From the NCBI RefSeq assembly GCF_039544265.1, contig NZ_BAABLI010000012.1, forward strand, positions 1 through 64,000: DNA of 64,000 nucleotides, given 5' to 3'. Below are positions 49,786-58,950 of this stretch, piece after piece. The stretch's first letter is position 1, and each line of letters begins with the position of its first letter. A program made the position numbers and the translations under genes. Under the pieces are notes generated by a model, which did no database searches, was not told the origin of the DNA, and saw only the letters and a list, made by a program, of their open reading frames with translations. This DNA is from Corallincola platygyrae (GTDB lineage Bacteria; Pseudomonadota; Gammaproteobacteria; Enterobacterales; Neiellaceae).

Positions 49786-52146
49786 ATGACTAAGTTAAAG
49801 CACATTGCAGCCGCACTGGGCTGTGCTGCGGCACTAAGCGCCTCGATGAGCGCTTCTGCCGCACCACGCACAGCCTTCGTGCATCTGTTTGAGTGGAAGT
49901 GGAACGACATTGCGATCGAATGTGAGCAGCACCTGGGGCCTAAGGGGTTTGCCGCGATCCAAGTATCTCCACCACAAAAGTCGATTGATGGAGGCGCATG
50001 GTGGACGCGCTATCAACCTGTTAGTTACGCCATCGAAGGTCGTAGTGGCAGCCGCCAAGAGTTCGCCAGCATGGTACAGCGCTGTAAAGCGGCAGGCGTT
50101 GATATCTACGCGGACGCAGTCATTAACCATATGGCAGCCTGGAGCCGTAACTTTCCTGAAGTACCCTACGGTTACAACGACTTCCACAACTGCACTTCGG
50201 AAATTAACTACGGCGACCGTTGGCAGATCCAAAACTGCGATCTTAGCGGATTGAATGACCTCAAGACCGAAAGCGAATATGTCCGTCAAAAGATCGCGGA
50301 CTATATGAACGACCTTATTGGCTTGGGTGTAGCCGGTTTCCGTATCGACGCTGCCAAACATATCCCAGCTGGCGACATTGCAGCGATTAAAGGCAAACTC
50401 AATGGCAATCCCTATATCTTTCAGGAAGTGATTGGCGCACCTGGCGAGCCTGTGACACCAGGCGAATACACTTATATCGGTGACGTTACCGAGTTCAATT
50501 TCGAACGCACGATCAACGACAAATTTCTCAACAGTGGTATCGCCAGCTTTGATGGCCTGGGTAGCTGGAGTGGTTGGTTAGGTAGCAGCGATGCTGTCGT
50601 TTTTGTTGCCAACCATGATGACGAACGCCATAACCAAGGCAGTACCCTAACCCACGTAGATTCCGGTGAGCATTACTATCTGGCAAACATCTTTATGCTG
50701 GCTTATCCCTACGGTTACCCCAAGGTGATGTCAGGTTACTACTTCAACGGCAACTTTGACCAGGGTCCACCTTCAAGCGGTGTGCACTCGGGTAACGCCT
50801 GTGGCTTTGATGGCGGCGGCTGGGTCTGTGAACACAGATGGCGCGGTATTGCCAACATGGCAGGGTTCCGCAACCATACGGCTGATCAGTGGCGAGTCAC
50901 TGACTGGTGGGACAACGGCTGGAACCAGATCGCCTTTGGTCGTGGAGGGCTCGGTTTCGTGGCCATCAACAACCAAGGTGACCAACTTAACCGCAGTTTC
51001 CAAACAGGCATGCCTGACGGTGAATACTGTGATGTTGTAAACGCGGAGTTCAACGAAACAAATGGTACCTGTGACGGCCCAACCCTGTTTGTCAGCAATG
51101 GTCAGGTGAACATCAATCTGACCGGTTACAAAGCCGCTGCGATACATGTAGGCGCTAAGATCGGTGACGTATGCACAGACTGCGGCGGTGACAGTAAACC
51201 CGCTTATGCCGTTGCTGAAACCAACGTGTGCTTTGATACAGCGACGCTGAACTACAGCAATCCAAACCTTTACTACTGGCTCGAACAGCCTGCTGGTACT
51301 TTGCCTGGAACTTCCTGGCCTGGCGAACCAATGGCGCAAAATGGTGACTTCTACTGTTACGATTTCAAACAGCCATTAACTAGCGTCAATGTTATCTTCA
51401 ACCAAAATAACGGTGCGGATAAGACCGACGACCTGACATCCACAGGCTCGGGCTGTTACCAAGGCGGTAGCTGGAAGTCGTTGACTGAGTGTGGTTTCAC
51501 CATCTCAGGTACACAGCCTGATCCGACAGAAATCGCAGCTTCGAATATCTGTTTCGATAATGCCTCGGGTTATGGCTCACCTCATATGTACTATTGGGCG
51601 GTCTCTCCAGCGGGCGCAGCCCCCACGGTAAGTTGGCCTGGTACTGCGATGACCCAGAAAGGCGATCACTACTGCTACGACTTGGGCACTGAAGTCTCTG
51701 CTATCAACATCGTGTTTAATGACAATGGCGGTTCTCAAACCGGTGATTTAAGTACCTCAAGCGACAAAGCTTGTTATGACGGCAACAGCTGGAAGTCTCT
51801 GACCGATTGCGGGTTTAAGGTAGTAGGCTCTGATCCAGATCCGGATCCCGACCCAGATCCAGTGGGCACCAGCCAGATCTGCTATGACAACAACGCCAAC
51901 CACGCCACACCGTACCTCTACTACTGGAGTGTTGATGCGGCATCCAACGTACCTAACGCACAGTGGCCTGGTGTTGCCATGGTGCAAAATGGAAACGTTT
52001 ACTGCCATGACTTTGGTACCGATCTGAACAGTCTGAACGTTATCTTCAGCAACCAAGGTTCAAATCAATCAGCAGACCTAAGTACGACGTCGGCAGCACT
52101 ATGCTACAAAAACAATAGTTGGATTGACTTGGCTAACTGCCTGTAA
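49786..52146 (+). CDS. Secreted alpha-amylase with three C-terminal starch-binding-type modules
   Basis: Endo-hydrolysis of alpha-1,4-glucan outside the cell. The signal peptide ends near residue 25. The GH13 catalytic domain is of the animal/Pseudoalteromonas type (HLFEWKWNDIAIECEQHLGPKGF). Catalytic residues are Asp188 (GFRIDAAKH), Glu214 (FQEV) and Asp278 (NHDDE). Chloride-site residues Arg186, Asn276 and Lys313 are present. Three repeated CBM26-like modules follow at about 478-571, 585-678 and 694-786, each with CFD/CYD..., YYW, WPG-xxM and NxVFN-N motifs and cysteines. An (Asp-Pro)5 linker (683-692) precedes the third. The size of 786 residues reflects these modules. It is probably under CRP control and secreted by the type II system. 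Confidence 0.93.
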   Translation: MTKLKHIAAALGCAAALSASMSASAAPRTAFVHLFEWKWNDIAIECEQHLGPKGFAAIQVSPPQKSIDGGAWWTRYQPVSYAIEGRSGSRQEFASMVQRCKAAGVDIYADAVINHMAAWSRNFPEVPYGYNDFHNCTSEINYGDRWQIQNCDLSGLNDLKTESEYVRQKIADYMNDLIGLGVAGFRIDAAKHIPAGDIAAIKGKLNGNPYIFQEVIGAPGEPVTPGEYTYIGDVTEFNFERTINDKFLNSGIASFDGLGSWSGWLGSSDAVVFVANHDDERHNQGSTLTHVDSGEHYYLANIFMLAYPYGYPKVMSGYYFNGNFDQGPPSSGVHSGNACGFDGGGWVCEHRWRGIANMAGFRNHTADQWRVTDWWDNGWNQIAFGRGGLGFVAINNQGDQLNRSFQTGMPDGEYCDVVNAEFNETNGTCDGPTLFVSNGQVNINLTGYKAAAIHVGAKIGDVCTDCGGDSKPAYAVAETNVCFDTATLNYSNPNLYYWLEQPAGTLPGTSWPGEPMAQNGDFYCYDFKQPLTSVNVIFNQNNGADKTDDLTSTGSGCYQGGSWKSLTECGFTISGTQPDPTEIAASNICFDNASGYGSPHMYYWAVSPAGAAPTVSWPGTAMTQKGDHYCYDLGTEVSAINIVFNDNGGSQTGDLSTSSDKACYDGNSWKSLTDCGFKVVGSDPDPDPDPDPVGTSQICYDNNANHATPYLYYWSVDAASNVPNAQWPGVAMVQNGNVYCHDFGTDLNSLNVIFSNQGSNQSADLSTTSAALCYKNNSWIDLANCL

Positions 52147-52170
52147 TGTCACCACTGTTTAAACCATAAA

Positions 52171-52206
52171 AAAGCGGGGCCATTGCTTTAAAGCAGGCCC
52201 CGCTTT
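52171..52206. terminator. Bidirectional terminator between amylase gene and rimO
   Basis: AAAGCGGGGCC (52171-52181) pairs with GGCCCCGCTTT (52196-52206). The loop itself holds the palindrome TGCTTTAAAGCA. A- and T-tracts flank both sides. Confidence 0.9.
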
Positions 52207-52224
52207 CTATTCTAAAACGCTGAA

Positions 52225-53601
52225 TCAGTCTTCGACTTTGACGCCCCAGACATCATGCTCATCGGCGTGAATAATCTGCGCCCACACCATGTCGCCGGGC
52301 TCAACATCAAACTCATCGGTCAGATAAACTTTGCCATCTACTTCAGGTGCATCCATATAGGAACGTCCTACAGCCCCCTCGCTGTTGACCTCGTCGATCA
52401 ACACCAGATACTCCTGACCGATACGGGCCTGTAGTTTGGCTGCACTGATCTCGGCCTGCACCGCCATAAAACGTTGCAGTCGATCTTCCATCACCTCTTC
52501 AGGAACATGGTCAGGGAATTCGTTGGCAGTAGCACCTTCAACAGGTGAATACTTAAAGCAACCTACACGGTCCAGCTGCGCTTCGCGCAGGAACGCCAAC
52601 AGCTCCTCAAACTCTTCTTCTGTCTCACCGGGGAAACCGACGATAAAGGTAGAGCGGATTACCAGTTCAGGGCAGATCTCACGCCACTTCTTAATGCGCT
52701 CAATCACGCGTTCAGCACTGCCGGGACGCTTCATCAATTTGAGAATGCGTTTGTTGGCGTGTTGGAAGGGGATATCCAGGTAAGGCAGGATCTTACCTTC
52801 CGCCATCAGTGGAATAATTTTGTCGACATGTGGGTAGGGATACACGTAATGCAGACGCACCCAGATCCCCAATTTAGCCAACTGTTCACACAGTGCCTGC
52901 ATCGAGGTTTTTACTGGCATACCATCAGCAAAATCCATCTTATGTTTTACATCCGCACCATAAGCAGACGTGTCTTGAGAGATCACTAGCAGCTCTTTAA
53001 CACCCGCCTCTTTTAGCCGTTTAGCTTCCGACAACACGCTGCCCACAGCGCGTGAATCCAGATCACCACGCATCGAAGGGATAATGCAGAAAGTACATCT
53101 GTGATCACAACCTTCGGAGATCTTCAGGTAAGCAAAATGCTTAGGCGTCAGCTTCACCCCATGGTCAGGGATTAGATCCACAAACGGATTATGTTTGGGC
53201 TTCTCCAAATGTTGATGTACCTGGTTCAATACTTCTTCGTAAGCATGGGGCCCGGTCACGCCCAGAACATTGGGGTGGATCTCAGTGATATCGTTCTCTT
53301 TCGCGCCTAAACAGCCCGTCACGATCACTTTGCCATTTTCAGCCAGCGCCTCACCAATGGTATCCAGCGACTCCTGTACCGCGCTATCGATAAAACCACA
53401 GGTATTAACGATCACCAGATCCGCATCATCATAGGTGGGAACCACGTCATAACCTTCGGTACGCAACTGGGTCAAAATACGCTCGGAGTCCACCAGGTTT
53501 TTTGGGCAGCCCAAACTAACAAAACCGATGCGGGCATTTCCCTCTGCGCTAGCTTCGCTTTTCGCGGCAGCGGTATCCGTGGCTTTGGCCTGTTGCTCCA
53601 T
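52225..53601 (-). CDS. rimO: Ribosomal protein S12 methylthiotransferase
   Basis: Radical-SAM enzyme that adds a methylthio group to Asp88 of ribosomal protein S12. The UPF0004 domain has FVSLGCPKNLVDSERI, NTCGFI and TGCLGAKE cysteines. The radical-SAM motif is SEGCDHRCTFCIIPSMRG (Cx3Cx2C), and a TRAM domain ends the protein. I place the start at ATG 53601 (MEQQAKAT), which has AGGA five bases away; this gives 458 residues. An in-frame ATG at 53661 would add twenty residues and lacks a ribosome site. Both have an N-terminal extension of about 25-45 residues compared with E. coli. Confidence 0.94.
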   Translation of the reverse strand: MEQQAKATDTAAAKSEASAEGNARIGFVSLGCPKNLVDSERILTQLRTEGYDVVPTYDDADLVIVNTCGFIDSAVQESLDTIGEALAENGKVIVTGCLGAKENDITEIHPNVLGVTGPHAYEEVLNQVHQHLEKPKHNPFVDLIPDHGVKLTPKHFAYLKISEGCDHRCTFCIIPSMRGDLDSRAVGSVLSEAKRLKEAGVKELLVISQDTSAYGADVKHKMDFADGMPVKTSMQALCEQLAKLGIWVRLHYVYPYPHVDKIIPLMAEGKILPYLDIPFQHANKRILKLMKRPGSAERVIERIKKWREICPELVIRSTFIVGFPGETEEEFEELLAFLREAQLDRVGCFKYSPVEGATANEFPDHVPEEVMEDRLQRFMAVQAEISAAKLQARIGQEYLVLIDEVNSEGAVGRSYMDAPEVDGKVYLTDEFDVEPGDMVWAQIIHADEHDVWGVKVED

Positions 53602-53852
53602 GACCTTCCTAGGCGTATCCATGGTGGTGGTTTGTTTAGGGTCAAAAGTGTTTACGGTCATGGCTTAAAACATCCGGCGCTTGAAAGTGCGCGGATTATA
53701 CAGAAAAGCAATGGGGTGTGCAGATTAAAAAACGACCAGATAAAAGTGATATTTCGACGTAAACGAGCGGCAGTTTTAATCTCAGAGGACGACTGTACAC
53801 ACCGTGAAAGAATAGACTCACGGTGTCCACAGCTATCGACTAAAGCAGTTAA

Positions 53853-56531
53853 TTAGTTCGCTTGTGCATGAGCGGCAGCACGGAAAATGCTGTTGGTCAG
53901 CAACACATTTAAGCCCTCAACATAGGCTCTGTAAGTCGGCGTTTGGGTGTAACCAATCACCATGCCATCGCCCATGGGTTGATGAATTAATACTGGCTTA
54001 TAAGCCAGCTGCGCCCTGCTCTCTTCCCACAAGTAACCACTGGCAAGTACCTCATCTTTTCCAGCGAACCAGACCAAGTTCTTACCTGAGTCCAGCTTTA
54101 TCGGCGTATAGATGTCGTTGCCAACAGCCACCGTCACCAACTTTTCAGCAACGCCCGCGGTTAACCAATGCTCCTGATCCACCTCGATGTTTGCTAATAC
54201 GCCGGTTACAAAATCTGGAGAGGTTTCAGGCTCAACGATGGCGTTGGCCAAATCTTCTCGTTTTTCAAAAATCTGACCTGCCACTTTGCTTTCGTCAGAT
54301 TCTTCTTCGCTACCCGCTGATGCCTCTTCACGGTAAGCGAACTCACGCTGAACATTAAGCAGTCCGTTGTCAGTATCGGTAGTGAAACGATTGGCCGTTC
54401 CTAACGCGATCAGAACACCGCCGGCTTCAACCCACTGCTTTAAATTGGCTGCGCCAGATTTGCCTAACGCTTTGCCATAATTACCGTCTGGTAAAACAAG
54501 GACCTGATAATTACTTAGATCTGCTGATGCCAGATGCTTGGTTCGAATGGCCGTCACCGGATAACCCAACTGCCTTTCAATCACAAAGCGTGTGTTACCG
54601 GCACTGGTGGTGTTGGTGGGTTCATCCCAGGCCATGGCGATTTTCGGTGCGATCATATTGACCGACTTACCACTGCCAAAGCTTGGCCCTTGTGTAACCC
54701 AGCTAGTATCTACACCTTCGACAATGGCACCTGTTTGTTGAGCTATCTCGCCCAATTTAGCCACCAGCGCGTCATCATTCGCCGCCTTTTCAATAATCAG
54801 CGTGCCACCGGGGTAACGGGTTTTACCATCAAGTACAAAGGCTTCATCGGCGCTTTTCAGTTTGATACCTGCGCGCAGTGCTGAGGTTAAAAAGCGGCCC
54901 GCTGCCATATCGCCCCATGGCACCAAGTATGCGACCTTGGCGTCTGGGTTTATCAGCTCACCTTCCAGCTTCTTGTTGGCTGCAACCAACACGCTGTCTG
55001 CACTCACCGCTTTCTTACAGGTGTTGGTTTCGACATTGAACATCATAGGTAGCGACCAGCCGGTCACGTCGTAGATCTCATCATCCAGGTTGCGAGTACG
55101 TCGTCTTTCTTGCTCTTTGAGAAACTCGACTGACATATCCACCTGGTCTGTGAACGTCATGGTGACAAATTTGCCGCGCGGTTGCGCCGTATCGATGAAG
55201 TAACTACCCGCTTTGTAGCTAACGCCGCAGGCTTTAAAGTCTTCGCTGGCTTGTTTAACTTCCACACCATGCTCTGCCATCAAGGTAGCCAGGCGGTGGT
55301 TGCCTTCACGGTTAGTGGTATTAGGCATGATATAAACACGCTCTTTGCTCTTCTTACCCTCTGCAATGGCATTGACCTGGTATTGGTAAAAGTCGTAGAG
55401 GATCTTTTCTCGGGCGATGGCAGTACCTTCAGCCGTGGAGATTGAAGCAACAAACTGGCGCTGAACAGTATCCCAGAACGTTAGAAGCTTACCGTCCTTG
55501 CGCAAAAAGTTATGACCCCGCGCCGAACCTATCTCATAAGTTGAAGCAGACGCGCCATAGAAGGTAGGCCAGCTGTCGCCATAACCTGGGTAGAAGGCAT
55601 CGAAGATCTCACGGGTAAAGTAGTCAAATCCAAGTGCATCAAAATGCTTGGCATGATTTCTACCGATCGCATCCATATTGGCGATTTGGGTTTTAGTCAT
55701 GTAGGGGTTAAATGGTTTTGCGGCAGGGGCAAAATAGTAAGTTTGGTCCCCACCCATTTCATGCACGTCCACCACTACCTGTGGCTTGTGTTTGTTAAAG
55801 GCAGCAATTCGTCCTTTTGATTCCGGCTGGGTGATGGCCAACCAGTCGCGATTCATATCGAACAGATAATGGTTAAAACGCCCTCTTGGCCATGGCTCAT
55901 TATGTTCAGCACTGATCCGGTCGGCACTGTGCTCCATACCAACAGTCGCATAATAACGAGAGGTGAAACGCTCTAACCCATCTGGGTTTTGCAGTGGATC
56001 GATAAACACCACAGTGTTTGCGAGGATCGTTTTGTTCACTGCATCTTCAGGGGCAGCCAACAGGTGATAGGCGGCAAACATGGCTGCGTCGGTGGCGCTG
56101 ATCTCGTTGCCGTGAACGGCATACTGCATCCAAACCGAAGCAGGTAACTGTTTTATGATTTTCTTCGCCTGCGATGAGCTCGTTTTACGCGGGTCAGCCA
56201 GCAACAGCGTAGTGCTGGAAATTTCATCTAATTTGGCAAGATTATCCGGGTTAGCAATCGCAGCATAAATCAGTTGGCGACCTTCCCAGCTAACCGCGTA
56301 GTGATGCAGTTTAATTCTGTCTGGTGCTACTCTCTCTAACGCTTCGAAGTAGCGCAGCATCGCGCTGTGATTGGAGATGCGCTCGCCCGCGTTGTAACCC
56401 AGCACCTGTTTAAAAGTGGGAATAGCTGGGTCGTATTTGGCGCCTGGCCAAAACTCTTCTGCGACAGCACTCAAGCTGGTCAACGCAAAAGCGCTACAGA
56501 GCAATAATGAGGTGAATATTCTTTTTATCAT
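53853..56531 (-). CDS. Exported M14-family zinc carboxypeptidase
   Basis: An 892-residue secreted metallopeptidase. After a signal peptide (to about AVA-EE) comes the M14 domain: zinc ligands in YAVHGNEISATDAAMFAAYH (HxxE) and VVVDVHEMGGDQTYYFAP (His). The remaining 500 residues include a region (VLVLPDGNYGKALGKSGAANLKQWVEAGGVLIALG) like the glutamine-amidotransferase-like domain of large bacterial M14 proteins. The ATG at 56531 follows GGA at nine bases and is preferred over a TTG at 56537. Likely feeds on extracellular peptides, in keeping with the secreted amylase. Confidence 0.87.
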   Translation of the reverse strand: MIKRIFTSLLLCSAFALTSLSAVAEEFWPGAKYDPAIPTFKQVLGYNAGERISNHSAMLRYFEALERVAPDRIKLHHYAVSWEGRQLIYAAIANPDNLAKLDEISSTTLLLADPRKTSSSQAKKIIKQLPASVWMQYAVHGNEISATDAAMFAAYHLLAAPEDAVNKTILANTVVFIDPLQNPDGLERFTSRYYATVGMEHSADRISAEHNEPWPRGRFNHYLFDMNRDWLAITQPESKGRIAAFNKHKPQVVVDVHEMGGDQTYYFAPAAKPFNPYMTKTQIANMDAIGRNHAKHFDALGFDYFTREIFDAFYPGYGDSWPTFYGASASTYEIGSARGHNFLRKDGKLLTFWDTVQRQFVASISTAEGTAIAREKILYDFYQYQVNAIAEGKKSKERVYIMPNTTNREGNHRLATLMAEHGVEVKQASEDFKACGVSYKAGSYFIDTAQPRGKFVTMTFTDQVDMSVEFLKEQERRRTRNLDDEIYDVTGWSLPMMFNVETNTCKKAVSADSVLVAANKKLEGELINPDAKVAYLVPWGDMAAGRFLTSALRAGIKLKSADEAFVLDGKTRYPGGTLIIEKAANDDALVAKLGEIAQQTGAIVEGVDTSWVTQGPSFGSGKSVNMIAPKIAMAWDEPTNTTSAGNTRFVIERQLGYPVTAIRTKHLASADLSNYQVLVLPDGNYGKALGKSGAANLKQWVEAGGVLIALGTANRFTTDTDNGLLNVQREFAYREEASAGSEEESDESKVAGQIFEKREDLANAIVEPETSPDFVTGVLANIEVDQEHWLTAGVAEKLVTVAVGNDIYTPIKLDSGKNLVWFAGKDEVLASGYLWEESRAQLAYKPVLIHQPMGDGMVIGYTQTPTYRAYVEGLNVLLTNSIFRAAAHAQAN

Positions 56532-56715
56532 GAACAATTTTCCATGTAATTACTGCGCAATTCGATTGACGATGAAAAACGAGAGCACAGTTTTTCACGT
56601 ACTGAGGGGTTAGTCATCACTGACGTCTGGTTTATGGGCTTTTTGTCGGTGTAGTCAGAGAAGCTAAGGGCTTACCCATTATCAATACAACCACCACAAG
56701 TTAGACCGCAACTCT

Positions 56716-57612
56716 TCACTGCTTAACACCGCGCCGAGTTTGCCCCGGCGGTTCGCCCATGTTGCTGCGATAAGCTTTGCGAAACGCCACTTCAGATTGA
56801 TAGCCACAGGCTTCAGCGATATCCAACATTGATCGGTCACTGCTTACCAACAAGGTTTTTGCTTTCTGCATACGCCATTGGGTCAGGTATTTCATAGGCG
56901 TTAGCCCAACCAGTTGATGAAAGCGTTCAGCAAAGTTAGTGCGCCCCATCGCCGCCACCTGCGCCAGGCTCACCAGGTCCCAGCTTTGTTCTGGTTGTTT
57001 ATGTATGGCATCCAGTACTTTGCCAATTCTGGGATCGAACAGTGCCGCCAACAGGCCACTGTCCATGCCCTCGGCTATCTGCAACCTGAGAACCTGCACA
57101 AACAGCAGATAACAAAGCTGATTCACTGCGGCATAACTTCCCGGCTCGGCGTTTTCCAGCTCCGCCACCATCAACTGAATAAGGGTGCGAATATTGGGAT
57201 AACGACTCTGCTCCCCCAGCTCTAACACGATCACATCAGGCAGGTTATCCAGTATCGGCGAGTTACCCAGACTCTCGAAATCAAAGAAACCACAAAGCAG
57301 ATTAATCGCAGGGCCGTCGGACTCAGAGCCCGGATCATTAAGCCGAACATCAGCGCTGACCTCGGTTTCACTGGATACCAGATGTTTTACGTCATGGGGA
57401 AACATCACCAGGTCACCTGCTCTTAGCAGCCTTGGCTCGGTCCCCTCAATATGTAACCAGCCCTGACCCGAACCCAGCATATGAAACGGGATCCGGCGTT
57501 GCCCGGAGGTATCTACCGCCCAATGACCGCAGAAATCGGCGTGCACATAGACTTCCGCCCGCAACTTCAAGCTATGCAGCAGTTCACTCAGCGGGTCCTG
57601 ATTCTTCAACAT
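56716..57612 (-). CDS. AraC-family regulator with cupin sensor domain
   Basis: A 298-residue regulator: a cupin-6 N-terminal domain (PFHMLGSGQGWLHIEGTEPRLLRAGDLVMFPHDVKHLV, about 35-75) and C-terminal AraC helix-turn-helix pair (WDLVSLAQVAAMGRTNFAERFHQLVGLTPMKYLTQWRMQKA and MLDIAEACGYQSEVAFRKAYRSNMGEPPGQTRR). ATG 57612 is preferred over TTG 57630, as GAGAG stands before it. It is divergent from the cupredoxin-like/glutaredoxin/thioredoxin genes, which may be its targets. The ligand is unknown. Confidence 0.87.
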   Translation of the reverse strand: MLKNQDPLSELLHSLKLRAEVYVHADFCGHWAVDTSGQRRIPFHMLGSGQGWLHIEGTEPRLLRAGDLVMFPHDVKHLVSSETEVSADVRLNDPGSESDGPAINLLCGFFDFESLGNSPILDNLPDVIVLELGEQSRYPNIRTLIQLMVAELENAEPGSYAAVNQLCYLLFVQVLRLQIAEGMDSGLLAALFDPRIGKVLDAIHKQPEQSWDLVSLAQVAAMGRTNFAERFHQLVGLTPMKYLTQWRMQKAKTLLVSSDRSMLDIAEACGYQSEVAFRKAYRSNMGEPPGQTRRGVKQ

Positions 57613-57780
57613 AACGGTCTCTCGTTCCAAACAGGCTTCAGGCTCACAAAAGATATAATCGTACTAATGGTTATATTTTGCGAATTTTAAAGCATTATTA
57701 ATTCAGCCTCACCGAACTATAGTCTCTTTCGAACGTTACTTGAACCACTTTCATTAACTGACTGACGAAAGGAACAGACC

Positions 57781-58170
57781 ATGAAACTCATCAATATCCT
57801 CAAGCGTGCTACCGCTGTTGTTGCCATTGCATTTGCGGCTATCTCTGCGGCTCACGCGGATACACCAACCACCCGTGACGACGGTGTCACCGTGATCCAC
57901 CTGGATGAATACAACGGCTATTTCTCAGCCCACGAAACTGTGGCTGGCCTAAAAGCGGGTGAATACGAGTTTGTTATCACCAACAAGGCAGAGAAGCTGG
58001 TCGGCTTCCAAATCCAACGCCTGTCCGACAAAGAGACGCTGGACATGTTTCCACTGGAGCCGGGCGAAACCCGTATCAGCCGCGTCACCATAGGTGAAGA
58101 CGGTGTGCGTTTCCGCTGCCCAATCAACCCAACACCTTGGTACGACCTGGATGTAATCAAGAAAGGTTAA
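57781..58170 (+). CDS. Exported cupredoxin-like small protein without usual copper ligands
   Basis: A 129-residue periplasmic protein with signal peptide (cleavage near SAAHA-DTP). The body (VTVIHLDEYNGYFSAHETVAGLKAGEYEFVITN ... FPLEPGETRISRVTIGEDGVRFRCPINPTPWYDLDVIKKG) looks like a cupredoxin-fold beta sandwich. The C-terminal Cys (FRCPINPTPWYD) is in the place of the copper-Cys but the following His and Met are missing. GAAAGGAAC precedes the ATG. It is the first of three genes with glutaredoxin and thioredoxin. The fold call is by eye. Confidence 0.6.
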   Translation: MKLINILKRATAVVAIAFAAISAAHADTPTTRDDGVTVIHLDEYNGYFSAHETVAGLKAGEYEFVITNKAEKLVGFQIQRLSDKETLDMFPLEPGETRISRVTIGEDGVRFRCPINPTPWYDLDVIKKG

Positions 58171-58288
58171 AGCGAGTTTAGATTTCACGCGGATTTCAGC
58201 GGCCCGGTTCTCCCAAGCATCTGGCTGGGTCGCTGAAAACAAAGCGCAACCACTAGCACTGATCCGCACACTGAAAACGGAGTAGAAA

Positions 58289-58519
58289 ATGCCCGAGATA
58301 ACTATCTACACCAAAGACTACTGCCCCTACTGCAAAGCAGCGAAGCGCCTGTTGACCAGTAAAGGCTTAGCGTTTGAAGAGTTTGATGTCACCCATAACG
58401 CCGAATTACAGGCGGAGATGCGTCATCGCAGCCAGCGCCGCACCGTGCCGCAGATCTTCTTTGACCAGCAACACATCGGCGGCTGTGACGACCTTTACCG
58501 TTATTTCGACAATCAATGA
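58289..58519 (+). CDS. grxC: Glutaredoxin (Grx3-like)
   Basis: A 76-residue dithiol glutaredoxin with CPYC active site at residues 12-15 (TKDYCPYCKAAKRLL) and the cis-Pro TVPQIFF and GGCDDLY glutathione site. It reduces glutathione mixed disulfides. It is slightly shorter than E. coli GrxC (83). It lies 118 bases after the cupredoxin-like gene and 23 bases before thioredoxin. A full genome usually has another grxC near secB, so the symbol is by similarity. Confidence 0.88.
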   Translation: MPEITIYTKDYCPYCKAAKRLLTSKGLAFEEFDVTHNAELQAEMRHRSQRRTVPQIFFDQQHIGGCDDLYRYFDNQ

Positions 58520-58542
58520 GTTTGTAATGATAAGGAGGCCCC

Positions 58543-58872
58543 ATGAGCCAACATCTCACAGAGGTAAATGAGCAGACGTTCCCTGAACTTCTTAAATCTG
58601 AACCTGCACTGCTGGTGGACTTCTATGCGCCATGGTGTGGCCCCTGTAAAGCGTTCACGCCAATACTCGAAGAGCTGGCCGCGGAGTATCAGGACAAAGT
58701 AAAACTGGTGAAAGTGAATGTGGACGAAAACCCGGATCTCGCCAGCCTGTTACGCGTCCGCTCAATGCCAACCTTGGTGTTCTTTAACCAGGGAAAAATC
58801 GGAGGTGCCAATGTTGGTTTGCTCTCGAAAGGACAAACCACGCAGTTTATTGAGCGTCACCTGGCAGTCTGA
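58543..58872 (+). CDS. Thioredoxin
   Basis: A 109-residue thioredoxin with the WCGPC active site in DFYAPWCGPCKAF (about residues 32-36) and cis-Pro in VRSMPTLVFFNQG. A very strong AAGGAGG ribosome site before the ATG. It differs from TrxA in its N-terminus (MSQHLTEVNEQTFPELL) and is likely a second, specialised thioredoxin. With the upstream glutaredoxin it may service the exported or neighbouring proteins. Ends at a terminator. Confidence 0.9.
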   Translation: MSQHLTEVNEQTFPELLKSEPALLVDFYAPWCGPCKAFTPILEELAAEYQDKVKLVKVNVDENPDLASLLRVRSMPTLVFFNQGKIGGANVGLLSKGQTTQFIERHLAV

Positions 58873-58890
58873 CCTGACTCTACACAAAAA

Positions 58891-58925
58891 AAACACCTGA
58901 GCCCTTAATGAGACTCAGGTGTTTT
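58891..58925. terminator. Terminator between thioredoxin and the EF-G paralogue
   Basis: AAACACCTGAG (58891-58901) pairs with CTCAGGTGTTTT (58914-58925), with a 12-base loop, between convergent genes. Confidence 0.85.
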
Positions 58926-58950
58926 ACCATCAAGGTACTTCACCCAAAAA

